64,000 nucleotides of DNA from Acidimicrobiales bacterium (GTDB taxonomy: Bacteria > Actinomycetota > Acidimicrobiia > Acidimicrobiales > Poriferisodalaceae), in assembly GCA_009843525.1 (NCBI GenBank), contig VYDH01000033.1:1-64000 (forward strand), written 5' to 3'. Under the pieces are notes generated by a model. The model saw only the letters and a program-made list of their open reading frames with translations, was not told the DNA's origin and did no database searches. Shown here piece by piece: positions 55,862 through 64,000 of the stretch. The first letter of the stretch is position 1; the number at the start of each line of letters is the position of its first letter. The position numbers and the translations under genes are program-made.

Positions 55862-55889
55862 CTGAAGTTCTGACTTCCGCTGGCATACT
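55862..55889 (+). promoter_or_regulatory. Possible sod promoter
   Basis: CTGAAG (55862-55867) and CATACT (55884-55889) are 16 bases apart, about 30 bases upstream of the sod ATG. Both hexamers are only partly consensus. Confidence 0.3.
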
Positions 55890-55919
55890 CGCCCGGGCCG
55901 GTGACCACGTGAGACTCAG

Positions 55920-56540
55920 ATGACGATCCAGCTGCCAGACCTTCCCTACGCACCCGATGCGCTCTCGCCGCACATCAGCGAGCGCACGATCAGCTTCCAT
56001 TACGGCAAGCATCACGCTTCCTATGTCAAAGCGGTGAACAACGGCATCGCCGGCACGCCCGACGAAGGCCGGGCACTGGAAGATCTGGTGTGCTCGCTGC
56101 CCGCGGGCGGGCTGTTCAACGCAGCAGCCCAGACGTGGAACCACAACTTCTACTGGCAGTCCATGTCGCCCGGGGGCGGCGGTGAGCCCGGTGGCGACCT
56201 GGCGGCGGCGCTGGAGGCAAGCTTCGGTGGCGTGGACGAGTTCAGGACGGATTTTGCCGCTGGTGCGGTCGGGAACTTCGCTTCGGGCTGGGGCTGGCTC
56301 GTGTTCGACGGTTCCGGCGGCGACGGAGCGGGCTCGCTGCGCATCGTCCAGACCGACGATGCCCAGACGCCCCTGACTGACGGCCTGAGGGCGCTGCTGG
56401 TGATCGACGTGTGGGAGCACGCCTACTACCTCGACTACCAGAACGCCCGGGCTGCCTACGTGGATGCGTTCGTCGAGCACCTGATCAACTGGGAATTCGC
56501 CTCAGCCAACTACGCCGCAGCACTGCGCGCCCACGCTTAG
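55920..56540 (+). CDS. sod: Superoxide dismutase, Fe/Mn family (iron-type features)
   Basis: Removes superoxide, 206 aa. Metal ligands are H27 (HYGKHHASY), H75 (QTWNHNFYW), and the aspartate and histidine of DVWEHAYYLDY. The stretch AAAQTWNHNFYW resembles iron-type enzymes (Gln before the second histidine), but metal use cannot be decided from sequence alone. No signal peptide. It is divergent from the M16 lipoprotein gene. Confidence 0.93.
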   Translation: MTIQLPDLPYAPDALSPHISERTISFHYGKHHASYVKAVNNGIAGTPDEGRALEDLVCSLPAGGLFNAAAQTWNHNFYWQSMSPGGGGEPGGDLAAALEASFGGVDEFRTDFAAGAVGNFASGWGWLVFDGSGGDGAGSLRIVQTDDAQTPLTDGLRALLVIDVWEHAYYLDYQNARAAYVDAFVEHLINWEFASANYAAALRAHA

Positions 56541-56590
56541 CTGCCGCCGGGCAGGCACCTCATCGGTGACGAGATCGCGCTTGCGTTCCT

Positions 56591-56622
56591 TTGACGGCCA
56601 TGTTAGTTTGTATTACAAACTA
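56591..56622 (+). promoter_or_regulatory. Promoter with overlapping palindromic operator
   Basis: TTGACG (56591-56596) and TACAAA (56614-56619) are 17 bases apart. A perfect inverted repeat, TAGTTTGT-ATT-ACAAACTA (56604-56622), covers the -10 region. It lies 31-49 bases upstream of the membrane-protein ATG. AT-rich in a GC-rich genome, it is a strong candidate for autoregulation by the co-transcribed winged-helix protein. Confidence 0.7.
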
Positions 56623-56652
56623 TTTTGTGACACAACGAAGGGGGCCTCGGCA

Positions 56653-57297
56653 ATGTCAGGCAGTGCAGTGACAGACAATGACCATCCCGCCGCGCTGGGA
56701 CCGGACGAGAGTTGGGAGACGATTCACGCCACCATGCACGGCGCTCGCAGTGCGTTCTACGCCGCGGGCAGCACTGCGATCTTGCTGATGTGGGCCGGGA
56801 TCATCTCGATCGCCTACCTGGCGCAGTACGCCGTGGCGACCTTCGCTGCGGACTTCGCCGACAAGTACCCGTGGTATCCCGGCCCGCTGTGGGCAGTCAT
56901 CACGTTCCCCGGCGTGATCGGCAGCATGGCCATCGGTTACCGCGCCGGCAACGCGCTTTCGCCGGGCCGCGCCATGCAGAGCGCCGGGATCCGGGTGTTC
57001 GCCTACTGGATGACGGTCATGGTTGCAGCGGGACTGCTGCCGGGCGCAGCAGGCCTATGGAACGAGGCCGGCGCCGAGAAGACTCCCTTCGTCATGCTGG
57101 GAGTCTTCGCGCTCGGGTACGTGCTCTTCGGCATCCTGAACCGGACTGTGATCGCCGTGTTCGGCGTCGGTATGGCCGTGGCTTTCTATGCCCCGCACTA
57201 CCTCTTCGACGACGTCGCGCCGGCGGTCTCGGGAATCGCGATGCTCGTGATGCTGGCCTCAGTTGCCATGTGGGTGCGCAGGACGGGCGAATGGTAA
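56653..57297 (+). CDS. Unrecognised six-helix membrane protein
   Basis: Protein of 214 aa that I do not recognise. After a 40-residue hydrophilic N-terminus there are about six hydrophobic segments, beginning FYAAGSTAILLMWAGIISIAYLA and ending IAMLVMLASVAMWVRRTG. The ATG at 56653 is chosen because it follows AAGGGGGC. It overlaps the winged-helix gene by seven bases, so the two form an operon. Small membrane proteins paired with such regulators are frequent in actinobacteria; function unknown. Confidence 0.7.
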   Translation: MSGSAVTDNDHPAALGPDESWETIHATMHGARSAFYAAGSTAILLMWAGIISIAYLAQYAVATFAADFADKYPWYPGPLWAVITFPGVIGSMAIGYRAGNALSPGRAMQSAGIRVFAYWMTVMVAAGLLPGAAGLWNEAGAEKTPFVMLGVFALGYVLFGILNRTVIAVFGVGMAVAFYAPHYLFDDVAPAVSGIAMLVMLASVAMWVRRTGEW

Positions 57298-57626
57298 GCG
57301 CAGACGGCCTGCCCGGCGGTGGCCAGATCGACCTCGACGAGACCATTCATCAGCCGACCCGGCTGCAGATCATGTCGCTGCTCGTGTCGCTGGAAGCCCG
57401 GGACCGGCTGGCGTACGGGTTCGTGCAGAAACACCTGGACCTGACCCCCGGCAATCTGACCACGCACTTGCGCAAGCTGGAAGACGCCGAGTACGTGGAA
57501 ATCACCAAGGAGTTCCAGGGAGCCAAGCCGCGCACGTGGATCGAAGCCACGGAATCAGGACGCAAAGCCTTCGCCGGGTACCTCGTCAACCTCGAGCGCG
57601 CCCTCGGCCTGCGCACCACATCCTGA
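57291..57626 (+). CDS. Winged-helix transcriptional regulator (HTH_34/MarR-like)
   Basis: DNA-binding protein of 111 aa. The pattern IHQPTRLQIMSLLVSL, FVQKHLDLTPGNLTTHLRKLEDAEYVEI and GRKAFAGYLVNLERAL fits the single-domain winged-helix family found beside membrane proteins. It overlaps the upstream membrane-protein gene (ATGGTAA), so translation is coupled. The palindrome at 56604-56622 is its likely operator. Confidence 0.82.
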   Translation: MVSADGLPGGGQIDLDETIHQPTRLQIMSLLVSLEARDRLAYGFVQKHLDLTPGNLTTHLRKLEDAEYVEITKEFQGAKPRTWIEATESGRKAFAGYLVNLERALGLRTTS

Positions 57627-57676
57627 CAGCGCGATCGCCCAGTGCAGCAGACGGTTGACATCGGCGCGAGATCCTC

Positions 57677-58687
57677 ATGGCTCGGCACGTCCTGAACGGT
57701 GGGATTACATCATTAGGCTCGGTCTCGCATGGTGATTGGCGATACCCGATGCCGGTAGAGGCTGATGCCCGGACGCTCGCCGATCTGGAGCCAGAGGTTG
57801 AGCGACTCCTCGCGCGCCACCTTGGGCAGACCAAGGAATGGCACCCCCACGCGCTCGTGCCCTGGAGCCGGGGCGAAGACTTCGCGCCCGACTACGAATG
57901 GTCACCTGAGGAAGCCAACCTCACCACTGAGGCTCGCAGCGCCCTCTTCGTGAATGTGCTCACCGAGGAGAACTTGCCGTACTACTTCCGGGACAGCGAG
58001 CGGCTGTTCGGCCGTGAGGGCGCATGGGGCGAATGGGTTCGCCGCTGGACGGCGGAAGAGGGACGGCACGGCCGGGTCATCTACGACTACCTGTCGGTCA
58101 CCCGCGCTCTGGACCCCGTGGCACTGGAGCGGGCGCGCATGGCGCAGGTGCAGTGCGGGCAAGTGCCCCAGCCGCCGAGCCTGCTGGAAGGTCTTGCCTA
58201 CGTCACGCTGCAGGAGTTGGCCACCCGCATAGCGCACTTCAACACCGGGCGCCACATCGACGACCCCGCCGGCAAGGCCATCATGAGGCGGGTCGCCTTT
58301 GATGAGAACCTGCATTTCCTGTTCTACCGAGACGTGATGAGTGCCGCGGTCGAGATGGACCCCTCCAGCGCGGTGGTGGCCATCGCCAACCAAGTCAAGA
58401 GCTTCGCCATGCCCGGAGTGGGCATCACCGATTTCGACGCCCACTCGCGCATCATCGCCGAAGCCGGGATCTATGACCTGGCCATCCACCACGACCAGAT
58501 CCTGCAGCCTGTCGTGCTGCGCGACTGGAATCTGCCGGGATTGACCGAGCTCTCGGGCATAGCCGAGGCGGCCCGCGATCGGCTCATGGCCCTGATCGAC
58601 CGCATCGGCCGTGTGGGGCAACGTCTTGCCGGGCGCTATGCCGAGGCACGCGAAACACTGCGCCGCAACGCGGCACTCGTGCGATAG
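57677..58687 (+). CDS. Acyl-[acyl-carrier-protein] desaturase (DesA type)
   Basis: Soluble di-iron desaturase that inserts a double bond into acyl-ACP, 336 aa. The iron ligands are in TEENLPYYF, TAEEGRHGRVIYDYL (E-x-x-H) and DENLHFLFYRDV. Helices around these match the ferritin-like fold of the family. ATG at 57677 and ATG at 57749 (MPVEADART) are both possible; the second begins nearer the conserved region. It converges with the RraA-like gene. Confidence 0.88.
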   Translation: MARHVLNGGITSLGSVSHGDWRYPMPVEADARTLADLEPEVERLLARHLGQTKEWHPHALVPWSRGEDFAPDYEWSPEEANLTTEARSALFVNVLTEENLPYYFRDSERLFGREGAWGEWVRRWTAEEGRHGRVIYDYLSVTRALDPVALERARMAQVQCGQVPQPPSLLEGLAYVTLQELATRIAHFNTGRHIDDPAGKAIMRRVAFDENLHFLFYRDVMSAAVEMDPSSAVVAIANQVKSFAMPGVGITDFDAHSRIIAEAGIYDLAIHHDQILQPVVLRDWNLPGLTELSGIAEAARDRLMALIDRIGRVGQRLAGRYAEARETLRRNAALVR

Positions 58688-58728
58688 ACCCCGCAGCTGC
58701 GCTCACAGCCGCGCGGACCGGCGAAGGA

Positions 58729-59430
58729 CTAGTGGTCGCCCTTGGGGTCGAGCAGGGCGGTCAATCGGTCGATAGAGAAGTCCTCGCTGCGGGCAGCGTC
58801 GATGAGGACTCGCTCAGCGGCGGCGATCTTGGCGGCTGCCGCGGACACGTCGGCAGCGACGTCGACCGGCACCACGACCGCACCGTGACGGTCGGCGTGG
58901 ATGAGATCGCCAGGCTGCACCGACATGCCGTGCACGGTCACCGGTACCGCGAACTCGACTACGTGCACCCACGCGTGCGAGGGACCGATAGAGCCGGCCA
59001 GCGCGCCGAAGCCCGGCGCCCAGTCGTCCAGATCCCGGATGGACCCGTTGGTGATGACGCCGAGCGAACCCAGCCCGGAGTGGATGCTGCTGTTGACCTC
59101 GCCCCACCAAGCGCCGTAACCCGGCGACGCATCGATGTCCTCGATGACGGTGACAGAGGGGCGGGGACCTTCGGCCATGTGGCGGTAGTAGCCGACCCGC
59201 ATCGCGAGATCGGCGTCACCGCTTCGGCCCGACGGTGCCGCTGCCCGGATTGTGGCCGTGCGGGCGTAGCCGACCATGACGGTCTCGGGATCGGGGCAGA
59301 CCAGCGGCGAAGTGGTGTAGCCGTAGGCCCGGCGGTGCGGCGCAGCGATCTCGAGCGCGTTGCAGATCGTCGGGGTGTCGAGCGCACGCAGAGCGTCAAG
59401 CACCGCGGCATTCAGCGGATCGGCGGTCAT
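58729..59430 (-). CDS. RraA-like family protein
   Basis: Protein of 233 aa with the RraA fold: a GVITNGSIRDLDDW segment and PGDLIHADRHGAVVVP near the C-terminus, which match the substrate and metal site of 4-hydroxy-4-methyl-2-oxoglutarate/oxaloacetate-type aldolases. True RraA proteins regulate RNase E, but many relatives are metabolic. It begins 20 bases after the rplQ stop, with no purine-rich ribosome site before it, so whether it is part of the ribosomal transcript is unclear. Confidence 0.8.
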   Translation of the reverse strand: MTADPLNAAVLDALRALDTPTICNALEIAAPHRRAYGYTTSPLVCPDPETVMVGYARTATIRAAAPSGRSGDADLAMRVGYYRHMAEGPRPSVTVIEDIDASPGYGAWWGEVNSSIHSGLGSLGVITNGSIRDLDDWAPGFGALAGSIGPSHAWVHVVEFAVPVTVHGMSVQPGDLIHADRHGAVVVPVDVAADVSAAAAKIAAAERVLIDAARSEDFSIDRLTALLDPKGDH

Positions 59431-59450
59431 GTCCGTGAGCGAGGAGGGAG

Positions 59451-59804
59451 TCAGACCAACTCGATGAGCGCCATGGGGGCGTTGTCGCCCCGGCGCGGTC
59501 CGAGCTTCAAGATGCGCGTGTAGCCGCCCGGACGTCCCTCGTAGCGGGGGCCGATCTCGTCGATCAGCTTCTGGGCCATCTCCTGGTCGCCGTTGAGGCT
59601 GGCGATGATCTGGCGATGCCGTGCCAGGCCGCCCTTGCGCGCCTTCGTGATGAGCTTCTCGGCGTACGGCCGCAGCGCCTTGGCCTTGGCCTCAGTGGTC
59701 TCGATGGCTTCCGCAGCGAACAACGACGCCGCCAGGTTGGCGAGCATGGAGCGCTGGTGACTGGCGCTGCCGCCGAGGCGTCGGCCCTTCGTGGGCGTGG
59801 GCAT
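59451..59804 (-). CDS. rplQ: 50S ribosomal protein L17
   Basis: Large-subunit protein of 117 aa; [22 protein letters not shown] and KLITKARKG are typical. It follows rpoA by two bases and closes the alpha operon. Confidence 0.96.
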   Translation of the reverse strand: MPTPTKGRRLGGSASHQRSMLANLAASLFAAEAIETTEAKAKALRPYAEKLITKARKGGLARHRQIIASLNGDQEMAQKLIDEIGPRYEGRPGGYTRILKLGPRRGDNAPMALIELV

Positions 59805-59806
59805 GA

Positions 59807-60844
59807 TCAGCTGACCGCCGCTGGGGTGGCCTGCTCGACGTCGCCCTCGGCATCGCTCTCGGTCTCGCCCTCAGACTCAGCCTCGGATGACGGGCTCATG
59901 CCACGCAGCGCCAGACCCCGCTCGTCGAGCTTCTCGATGACCTCGTCGAGCGACTTCTGGCCGAAGTTCGGAACGGTCATGAGTTCGTCCACCGACTGGT
60001 CGAGCAGCTCGCCGATGGTGTTGAACTGCGCACGCTTGAGGCAGTTGCGGGCGCGCTCGGACAGGCCCAAGTCTTCGATGGGACGTTCGAGATCGCTGGT
60101 CCGGCCGCCGCCGACCGCCACCTCGGCGATGTCAAGGCCCAAGGGCTCCGGCGACAGCTCGGCGATCATGAGCATCAGACGGCACAGGGTGTCGCCCGCC
60201 GACGACAGCGCTTCGCGCGGCGTCATCGCGCCATCGGTCTCGATGTCGAGCACGAGCCGGTCGAAGTCAGTGGACTGCTCGACGCGCACCGGCTCGACTT
60301 CCACCGCCACACGCCGCACCGGGCTGAACAGCGCGTCCACGAGGATCACGCCGATCGTGCTGCCGGCACGCTCGCTCTCGGGCGCCGCATAGCCCCAGCC
60401 ACGCTCGACAGTGAGGTCCATCGCCAGGCGAGCGCCCTCGCCGAGCGTCGCGATGTGCAGGTCGGGCGTCAGGCATTCGACATCGATGCCCCAGTCCACG
60501 TGCCCGGCCAGTACCGGACCAACGCCCCGCTCATCGAGGCGCACCGCCACGGGCTCGTCGATGTGGCACCTCAGCACCACGTCCTTGAGATTCAGGATGA
60601 TGTCGGTGACGTCTTCGACGACGCCCTCGATGGTCGTGAACTCGTGCAGCGCGTCGTCGAAGCGCACCTGGGTGATCGCTGCGCCGGGAATCGACGACAG
60701 CAGCGTGCGGCGCAGCGAGTTGCCCAGCGTGTGCCCGAAACCGGGCTCCAGCGGGCCGATAGCGAAGCGCTGGCGGTTGCCCTCGGGCTCGCCGAGGATG
60801 TCGATCGTCGGTCGGTGCATGACCAAGGTGTCGGAGATGGACAC
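59807..60844 (-). CDS. rpoA: RNA polymerase alpha subunit
   Basis: Core transcription enzyme subunit, 345 aa from GTG at 60844, which has GAAGGG six bases upstream; GTG at 60850 is an alternative. The N-terminal dimerisation domain has the [16 protein letters not shown] region; the C-terminal domain has [22 protein letters not shown] split, the DNA/activator-binding helices. An acidic tail ends the protein. Confidence 0.95.
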   Translation of the reverse strand: MSISDTLVMHRPTIDILGEPEGNRQRFAIGPLEPGFGHTLGNSLRRTLLSSIPGAAITQVRFDDALHEFTTIEGVVEDVTDIILNLKDVVLRCHIDEPVAVRLDERGVGPVLAGHVDWGIDVECLTPDLHIATLGEGARLAMDLTVERGWGYAAPESERAGSTIGVILVDALFSPVRRVAVEVEPVRVEQSTDFDRLVLDIETDGAMTPREALSSAGDTLCRLMLMIAELSPEPLGLDIAEVAVGGGRTSDLERPIEDLGLSERARNCLKRAQFNTIGELLDQSVDELMTVPNFGQKSLDEVIEKLDERGLALRGMSPSSEAESEGETESDAEGDVEQATPAAVS

Positions 60845-60879
60845 GTTCACCCCTTCGTGGGCGGCAGATGTTGACAGGA

Positions 60880-61497
60880 CTATTTGCTGTAGAGCTCGAC
60901 GATGAGCTGCTCGCGAACCGGGATCTCGATCTGGGATCGGATCGGCAGTTCGCGCACGGTGACCCGCTGGCCTCCGTCGCTCGCCTCCAGCCACGGGGGC
61001 GGAGTGCGGTCCAGCACATCGAGATTCCAGCGGATGGTGACGATCTCACGGGCCTTCGTCCGCAACTCGACTACGTCATCCTTGCGGGCCCGAAAGCTGG
61101 GAATGTTCACCCGGCGTCCGTTGACGTCGATGTGGCCATGGCTCACGAATTGGCGAGCCTGCGGGCGAGTCGCCGCCCAGCCGGCCCGGTACACGATGTT
61201 GTCGAGCCGCAGCTCAAGCAGCCGCAACAGGTTCTCGCCGGTGACTCCGCGCTGGCGGGCAGCCTCTTCGTAGACGTTGCGGAACTGCCGCTCTGTCATC
61301 CCGTAGGTGAAGCGGCACTTCTGCTTCTCCTGCAGCTGCAGCAAGAACTCCGAGTTCTGGCTGCGCCGCCTGCCGCGGCCATGCTCGCCGGGCGGGTAGG
61401 GACGCCGGTCGAGCGCCTTCGTCTCGCCCTCAGTGCCCCAGATATTGGTGTTGAGCCGCCGCGAGACGCGCGCCTTGGGACCGGTGTAGCGAGACAT
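60880..61497 (-). CDS. rpsD: 30S ribosomal protein S4
   Basis: Primary rRNA-binding protein, 205 aa, with [16 protein letters not shown] at the N-terminus and the S4 domain [31 protein letters not shown]. Standard length. It lies one base after rpsK. Confidence 0.97.
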   Translation of the reverse strand: [205 protein letters not shown]

Positions 61498-61498
61498 C

Positions 61499-61894
61499 TC
61501 AGACCCTCCGGCGCTTCGGGGGGCGGCAGCCGTTGTGCGGCACCGGCGTCATGTCGCGGATGCCCTTGATCTCGATGCCGGAATTCTGGATGGAGCGGAT
61601 CGCGGTTTCGCGGCCCGAGCCGGGACCCTTCACGTGTACGTGCACCCGGCGCACGCCATGTTCCATGGCGCGCTCAGAGGCCTGCTCAGCGGCCTGCTGC
61701 GCGGCGAACGGCGTCGACTTGCGGGAGCCCTTGAAGCCGGCGTTTCCGGCCGAGGCCCACGACACCACATTGCCTTGCAGGTCGGTGAACGTGATGATCG
61801 TGTTGTTGAACGAGCTCTTGATGTGCGCCACGCCGTCGCCGACGTTCTTGCGCTCCCTGCGCCTCCCGCGGCGAGGCTGCTGCTGCTGGTTCAC
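61499..61894 (-). CDS. rpsK: 30S ribosomal protein S11
   Basis: Platform protein of 131 aa starting at GTG 61894 with GAGAGG upstream. Seen are [34 protein letters not shown] and the C-terminal [16 protein letters not shown]. Confidence 0.96.
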   Translation of the reverse strand: MNQQQQPRRGRRRERKNVGDGVAHIKSSFNNTIITFTDLQGNVVSWASAGNAGFKGSRKSTPFAAQQAAEQASERAMEHGVRRVHVHVKGPGSGRETAIRSIQNSGIEIKGIRDMTPVPHNGCRPPKRRRV

Positions 61895-61919
61895 TTGCGC
61901 CCGCCTCTCGTGGATCCGG

Positions 61920-62297
61920 TCACTTGCGTACCTTCTTCTTGCCCGCGACGGTCTTGCGCGGACCCTTGCGGGTGCGTGCGTTCGTATGGGTGCGCTGGCC
62001 CCGTACCGGAAGCCCGCGGCGGTGACGGACGCCCTGGTAGCAGCCGATCTCGATCTTCCGCTTGACGTCCTGGGCGACATCGCGCCGCAGGTCTCCCTCG
62101 ACGGCCAGGTTGGCGTCGATGTGGTTGCGGATACGGGCCACCTCGGCATCGGTCAGATCACGCACGCGCGTGCGCTCGGCAATGTTCAGGTCTTCGCAGA
62201 TCTGCTGGCTGGCCGAACGACCGATGCCGTAGATGTAGGTGAGCGCGATCTCCACGCGCTTCTCACGCGGTATGTCGACGCCGGCGATTCGGGCCAT
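61920..62297 (-). CDS. rpsM: 30S ribosomal protein S13
   Basis: Head protein of 125 aa: [32 protein letters not shown] and the tail [19 protein letters not shown]. It lies 18 bases after rpmJ. Confidence 0.97.
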   Translation of the reverse strand: MARIAGVDIPREKRVEIALTYIYGIGRSASQQICEDLNIAERTRVRDLTDAEVARIRNHIDANLAVEGDLRRDVAQDVKRKIEIGCYQGVRHRRGLPVRGQRTHTNARTRKGPRKTVAGKKKVRK

Positions 62298-62315
62298 CGA
62301 TACGGAACTCCTGTC

Positions 62316-62429
62316 TCAGCCTTGCCGCTGCTTGTGTCGCGGGTTCTCACAGATCACCCGGATCCGCCCGTGACGGCGGATGACGCGGCATTTGTCGCAG
62401 ATCTTCTTGACGCTCGGACGGACTTTCAT
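62316..62429 (-). CDS. rpmJ: 50S ribosomal protein L36
   Basis: Small zinc-ribbon protein of 37 aa: [19 protein letters not shown] with a later Cys and the [10 protein letters not shown] end. The cysteines CDKC, then C and H, form the zinc site (C+ type). It is preceded by a TATACT hexamer (minus strand, 62461-62466 region) that may be its -10. map and infA, usual upstream neighbours, are absent here. Confidence 0.95.
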   Translation of the reverse strand: MKVRPSVKKICDKCRVIRRHGRIRVICENPRHKQRQG

Positions 62430-62469
62430 CGGGTGACCTGCGCTGTAGACGAGCGAGCAAGTATAGGGG

Positions 62470-62560
62470 TCACGGTGCCGCCTCGATGGCGGCCGCTGGG
62501 CTGTTCGTGCGGCCGCCATGGCCGCCAACAAGAGCTCACGGTGCCGCCTCGATGGCGGCC
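62470..62560. repeat. 25-bp direct repeats of the adk 3' end
   Basis: Positions 62470-62494 and 62536-62560 are identical. The second is the end of adk (AAIEAAP and TGA on the minus strand), the first is its copy 66 bases downstream. A dyad, GCCGCC/GGCGGC, lies inside each. No open gene occupies the 106 bases between adk and rpmJ. Confidence 0.85.
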
Positions 62561-63096
62561 ACGATGCGTCCATGGACCTCGGCGGGGGTTCCGAGGCCGT
62601 CCACGGAGACCAGCACTCCCTGGTCAGCGAACAGCTTCCGCAGCGGCGCTGTCTCGGCTTCGTACAGCTCCAGGCGCCGGGAGATCGCCTCCGGCGTGTC
62701 GTCGGCCCGGCCCCGCTCCAGCATCCGCTGGGTCACCACCTCGTCGGGCACATCCAGGTCGATCGCCCGGTCCACCGTGTTCGGCGCCAGCAGCGCGAAC
62801 AGACCGTCGGCCTGGGCCTCAGTGCGAGGGAAGCCGTCGAGCAGGAAACCGGCAGCGGTATCCGGTTCGGTGAGCCGCTCAGCGACGATGCCCAGGATCA
62901 GCTCGTCGCTGACCAGGTCGCCAGCGTCCATCACTGCCTTGGCCTGCTGGCCCAGCTCGGTGCCCGCAGCGACGGCGGCGCGCAGCATGTCGCCCGTCGA
63001 GATGTGGGCGATGCCGTAGCGCTCCACCAGCAGCTCGCACTGGGTGCCCTTGCCAGCTCCCTGTTTGCCCAGGATGACCAGCCGTCGCGTGCTCAT
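62536..63096 (-). CDS. adk: Adenylate kinase
   Basis: Interconverts adenine nucleotides, 186 aa, a short-type enzyme without the zinc/LID insertion seen in longer forms. The P-loop is [11 protein letters not shown], followed by HISTGDMLR and the substrate region [11 protein letters not shown]. Its ATG overlaps the secY stop by one base. Confidence 0.95.
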   Translation of the reverse strand: MSTRRLVILGKQGAGKGTQCELLVERYGIAHISTGDMLRAAVAAGTELGQQAKAVMDAGDLVSDELILGIVAERLTEPDTAAGFLLDGFPRTEAQADGLFALLAPNTVDRAIDLDVPDEVVTQRMLERGRADDTPEAISRRLELYEAETAPLRKLFADQGVLVSVDGLGTPAEVHGRIVAAIEAAP

Positions 63097-64000
63097 CAGG
63101 CCAGGAACCCTTCGTAGTTGCGCATCAGCAACTGGCTGTCGACCTGCTTCATCGTCTCCAGCGCCACACCCGAGGCAATCAGGATCGACACACCGCCGAA
63201 TCCAATGGCTGCACCGGCACCGCCGCTGCCCAGAGCATCGAGGTCACTGGTCAGCGACAACAGCACGCTGGGCAGCAGCGCCACCATGGCAATGAACAGA
63301 GCGCCCGGCAGCGTGATGCGGTTCAGCACCTTGGCCAGATACCGCTCGGTCTGCGGCCCGGGCCGGATGCCGGGAATGAAGCCGCCCTGCTTTCGGATGT
63401 TGTCGGCTTGGCGCACCGGGTCGAACGTGATCGCCGTATAGAAGTAGGCGAAGCCCACGATCAGCCCGCCGAAGAACAGGATGTAGGCGATGTTGTCGGG
63501 CTGGGTCAGGTAGTCGTCGACAGCGGTCTGCAGCCAGCCCCAGTTCGCCACATTCGACAGCAGAACCGGCAGGAACAGGATCGAGCTGGCGAAGATCACC
63601 GGGATCACGCCTGACTGGTTGACCTTCAGCGGGATGTAGGTGTTCTGCCCGCCGTAGAGCCTGCGGCCCACCTGCCGACGGGAGAACTGCACCGGGATGC
63701 GACGCTGGCCCTGCTCGATGAAGATGATGGCCACCATCATTCCCGTGGCCACGATGATTGCCGCCGCCAAGTACACCGTGCCTTGCACCGCCAGCAGGCG
63801 GGCCCCGTCGAAGGGGATCGTGGACACGACCGAGGCAAAGATCAGCAGCGACATGCCATTGCCCACGCCGCGCTGGCTGATCAGCTCGCCCATCCACATG
63901 AGCAGCGCCGTGCCCGCCGTCAGCGACAGGATCACCAGCGCCACGCGATTGAACGTGAAGTCGGGGATGACGATGACACCGGCGGTGTTGCCCAAGGCGG
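63096..64000 (-). CDS. secY: Protein translocase subunit SecY, C-terminal part (gene runs off the window)
   Basis: Channel of the Sec translocon. About 300 residues of the C-terminal two thirds are visible, with several membrane helices and QGQRRIPVQFSRRQVG, GQNTYIPLKVNQSGVIPVIFA and RQADNIRKQGGFIPGIRPG, all conserved in SecY. The 5' end lies beyond position 64000. It starts the secY-adk segment of the operon. Confidence 0.96.
   Translation of the reverse strand, partial: ALGNTAGVIVIPDFTFNRVALVILSLTAGTALLMWMGELISQRGVGNGMSLLIFASVVSTIPFDGARLLAVQGTVYLAAAIIVATGMMVAIIFIEQGQRRIPVQFSRRQVGRRLYGGQNTYIPLKVNQSGVIPVIFASSILFLPVLLSNVANWGWLQTAVDDYLTQPDNIAYILFFGGLIVGFAYFYTAITFDPVRQADNIRKQGGFIPGIRPGPQTERYLAKVLNRITLPGALFIAMVALLPSVLLSLTSDLDALGSGGAGAAIGFGGVSILIASGVALETMKQVDSQLLMRNYEGFLA

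Overview
The window is GC-rich DNA (mean well above 60 % by eye) packed with genes, with many GTG starts and 1-17 base gaps or overlaps inside operons. Gene content and order point to an actinobacterium, probably of the Acidimicrobiia (an inference; no rRNA or tRNA gene is seen). Supporting signs are the run rplM-rpsI-glmM-glmS-acpS-nnr-alr-tsaE-tsaB-rimI-tsaD-groES-groEL, the secY-adk-rpmJ-rpsM-rpsK-rpsD-rpoA-rplQ block, a CIRCE element before groES, an acyl-ACP desaturase of the DesA type and a PBP4-like carboxypeptidase fused to a cell-wall-binding domain. No intergenic stretch exceeds 300 bases.

Region 1 (1-16382) is mostly a catabolic cluster on the minus strand. In transcription order it holds PutA, an FAD amine/amino-acid oxidoreductase, an Asp/Glu/hydantoin racemase, a DUF917 (S-methyl-thiohydantoin desulfurase-type) protein, a HyuA-type hydantoinase/oxoprolinase, an M19 dipeptidase, a PucR-type regulator and a complete sugar-type ABC importer. 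Together they look like uptake and breakdown of a cyclic amide or modified amino acid, feeding PutA. The substrate is not known.

Region 2 (16383-18785) is a small toxin-antitoxin site next to malate dehydrogenase. A HigBA-like pair sits between the real mdh 3' end and a second, about 90 % identical, 124-bp copy of that end. A VapB-like antitoxin gene without partner lies just outside.

Region 3 (18918-27946) carries folD, a geranylgeranyl-reductase-family flavoprotein, two Rieske oxygenase alpha subunits with a VOC protein, a pyridoxamine-oxidase-fold protein and a DUF1330 protein (probably an aromatic or terpenoid catabolic group), then a flippase-like membrane protein divergent from a GT4 glycosyltransferase.

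Region 4 (27947-49853) is housekeeping on the minus strand: sucCD, pcrA, argJ, guaA, groESL, the t6A genes tsaD/B/E with rimI, alr, nnr, acpS, a very large GlmS-like protein (about 1229 residues), glmM, rpsI and rplM. Region 5 (49956-59430) is mixed: a D-aminoacylase-type amidohydrolase, truA (inverted), an M16 lipoprotein peptidase, Fe-type superoxide dismutase, a membrane protein/winged-helix pair with a palindromic operator, an acyl-ACP desaturase and an RraA-like protein. Region 6 (59451-64000) is the alpha ribosomal operon, ending in a partial secY; map and infA are absent from their usual place between adk and rpmJ.

A recurrent feature is short tandem duplication (14-66 bp units, several with hairpins) at gene ends or starts: dacB, the second Rieske gene, guaA, rimI, tsaB, alr, glmS and adk. 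Most promising for follow-up are the mdh-flanked HigBA cassette, the oversized GlmS, the duplicated hairpin/Shine-Dalgarno leader of tsaB and the hydantoin-type catabolic cluster.
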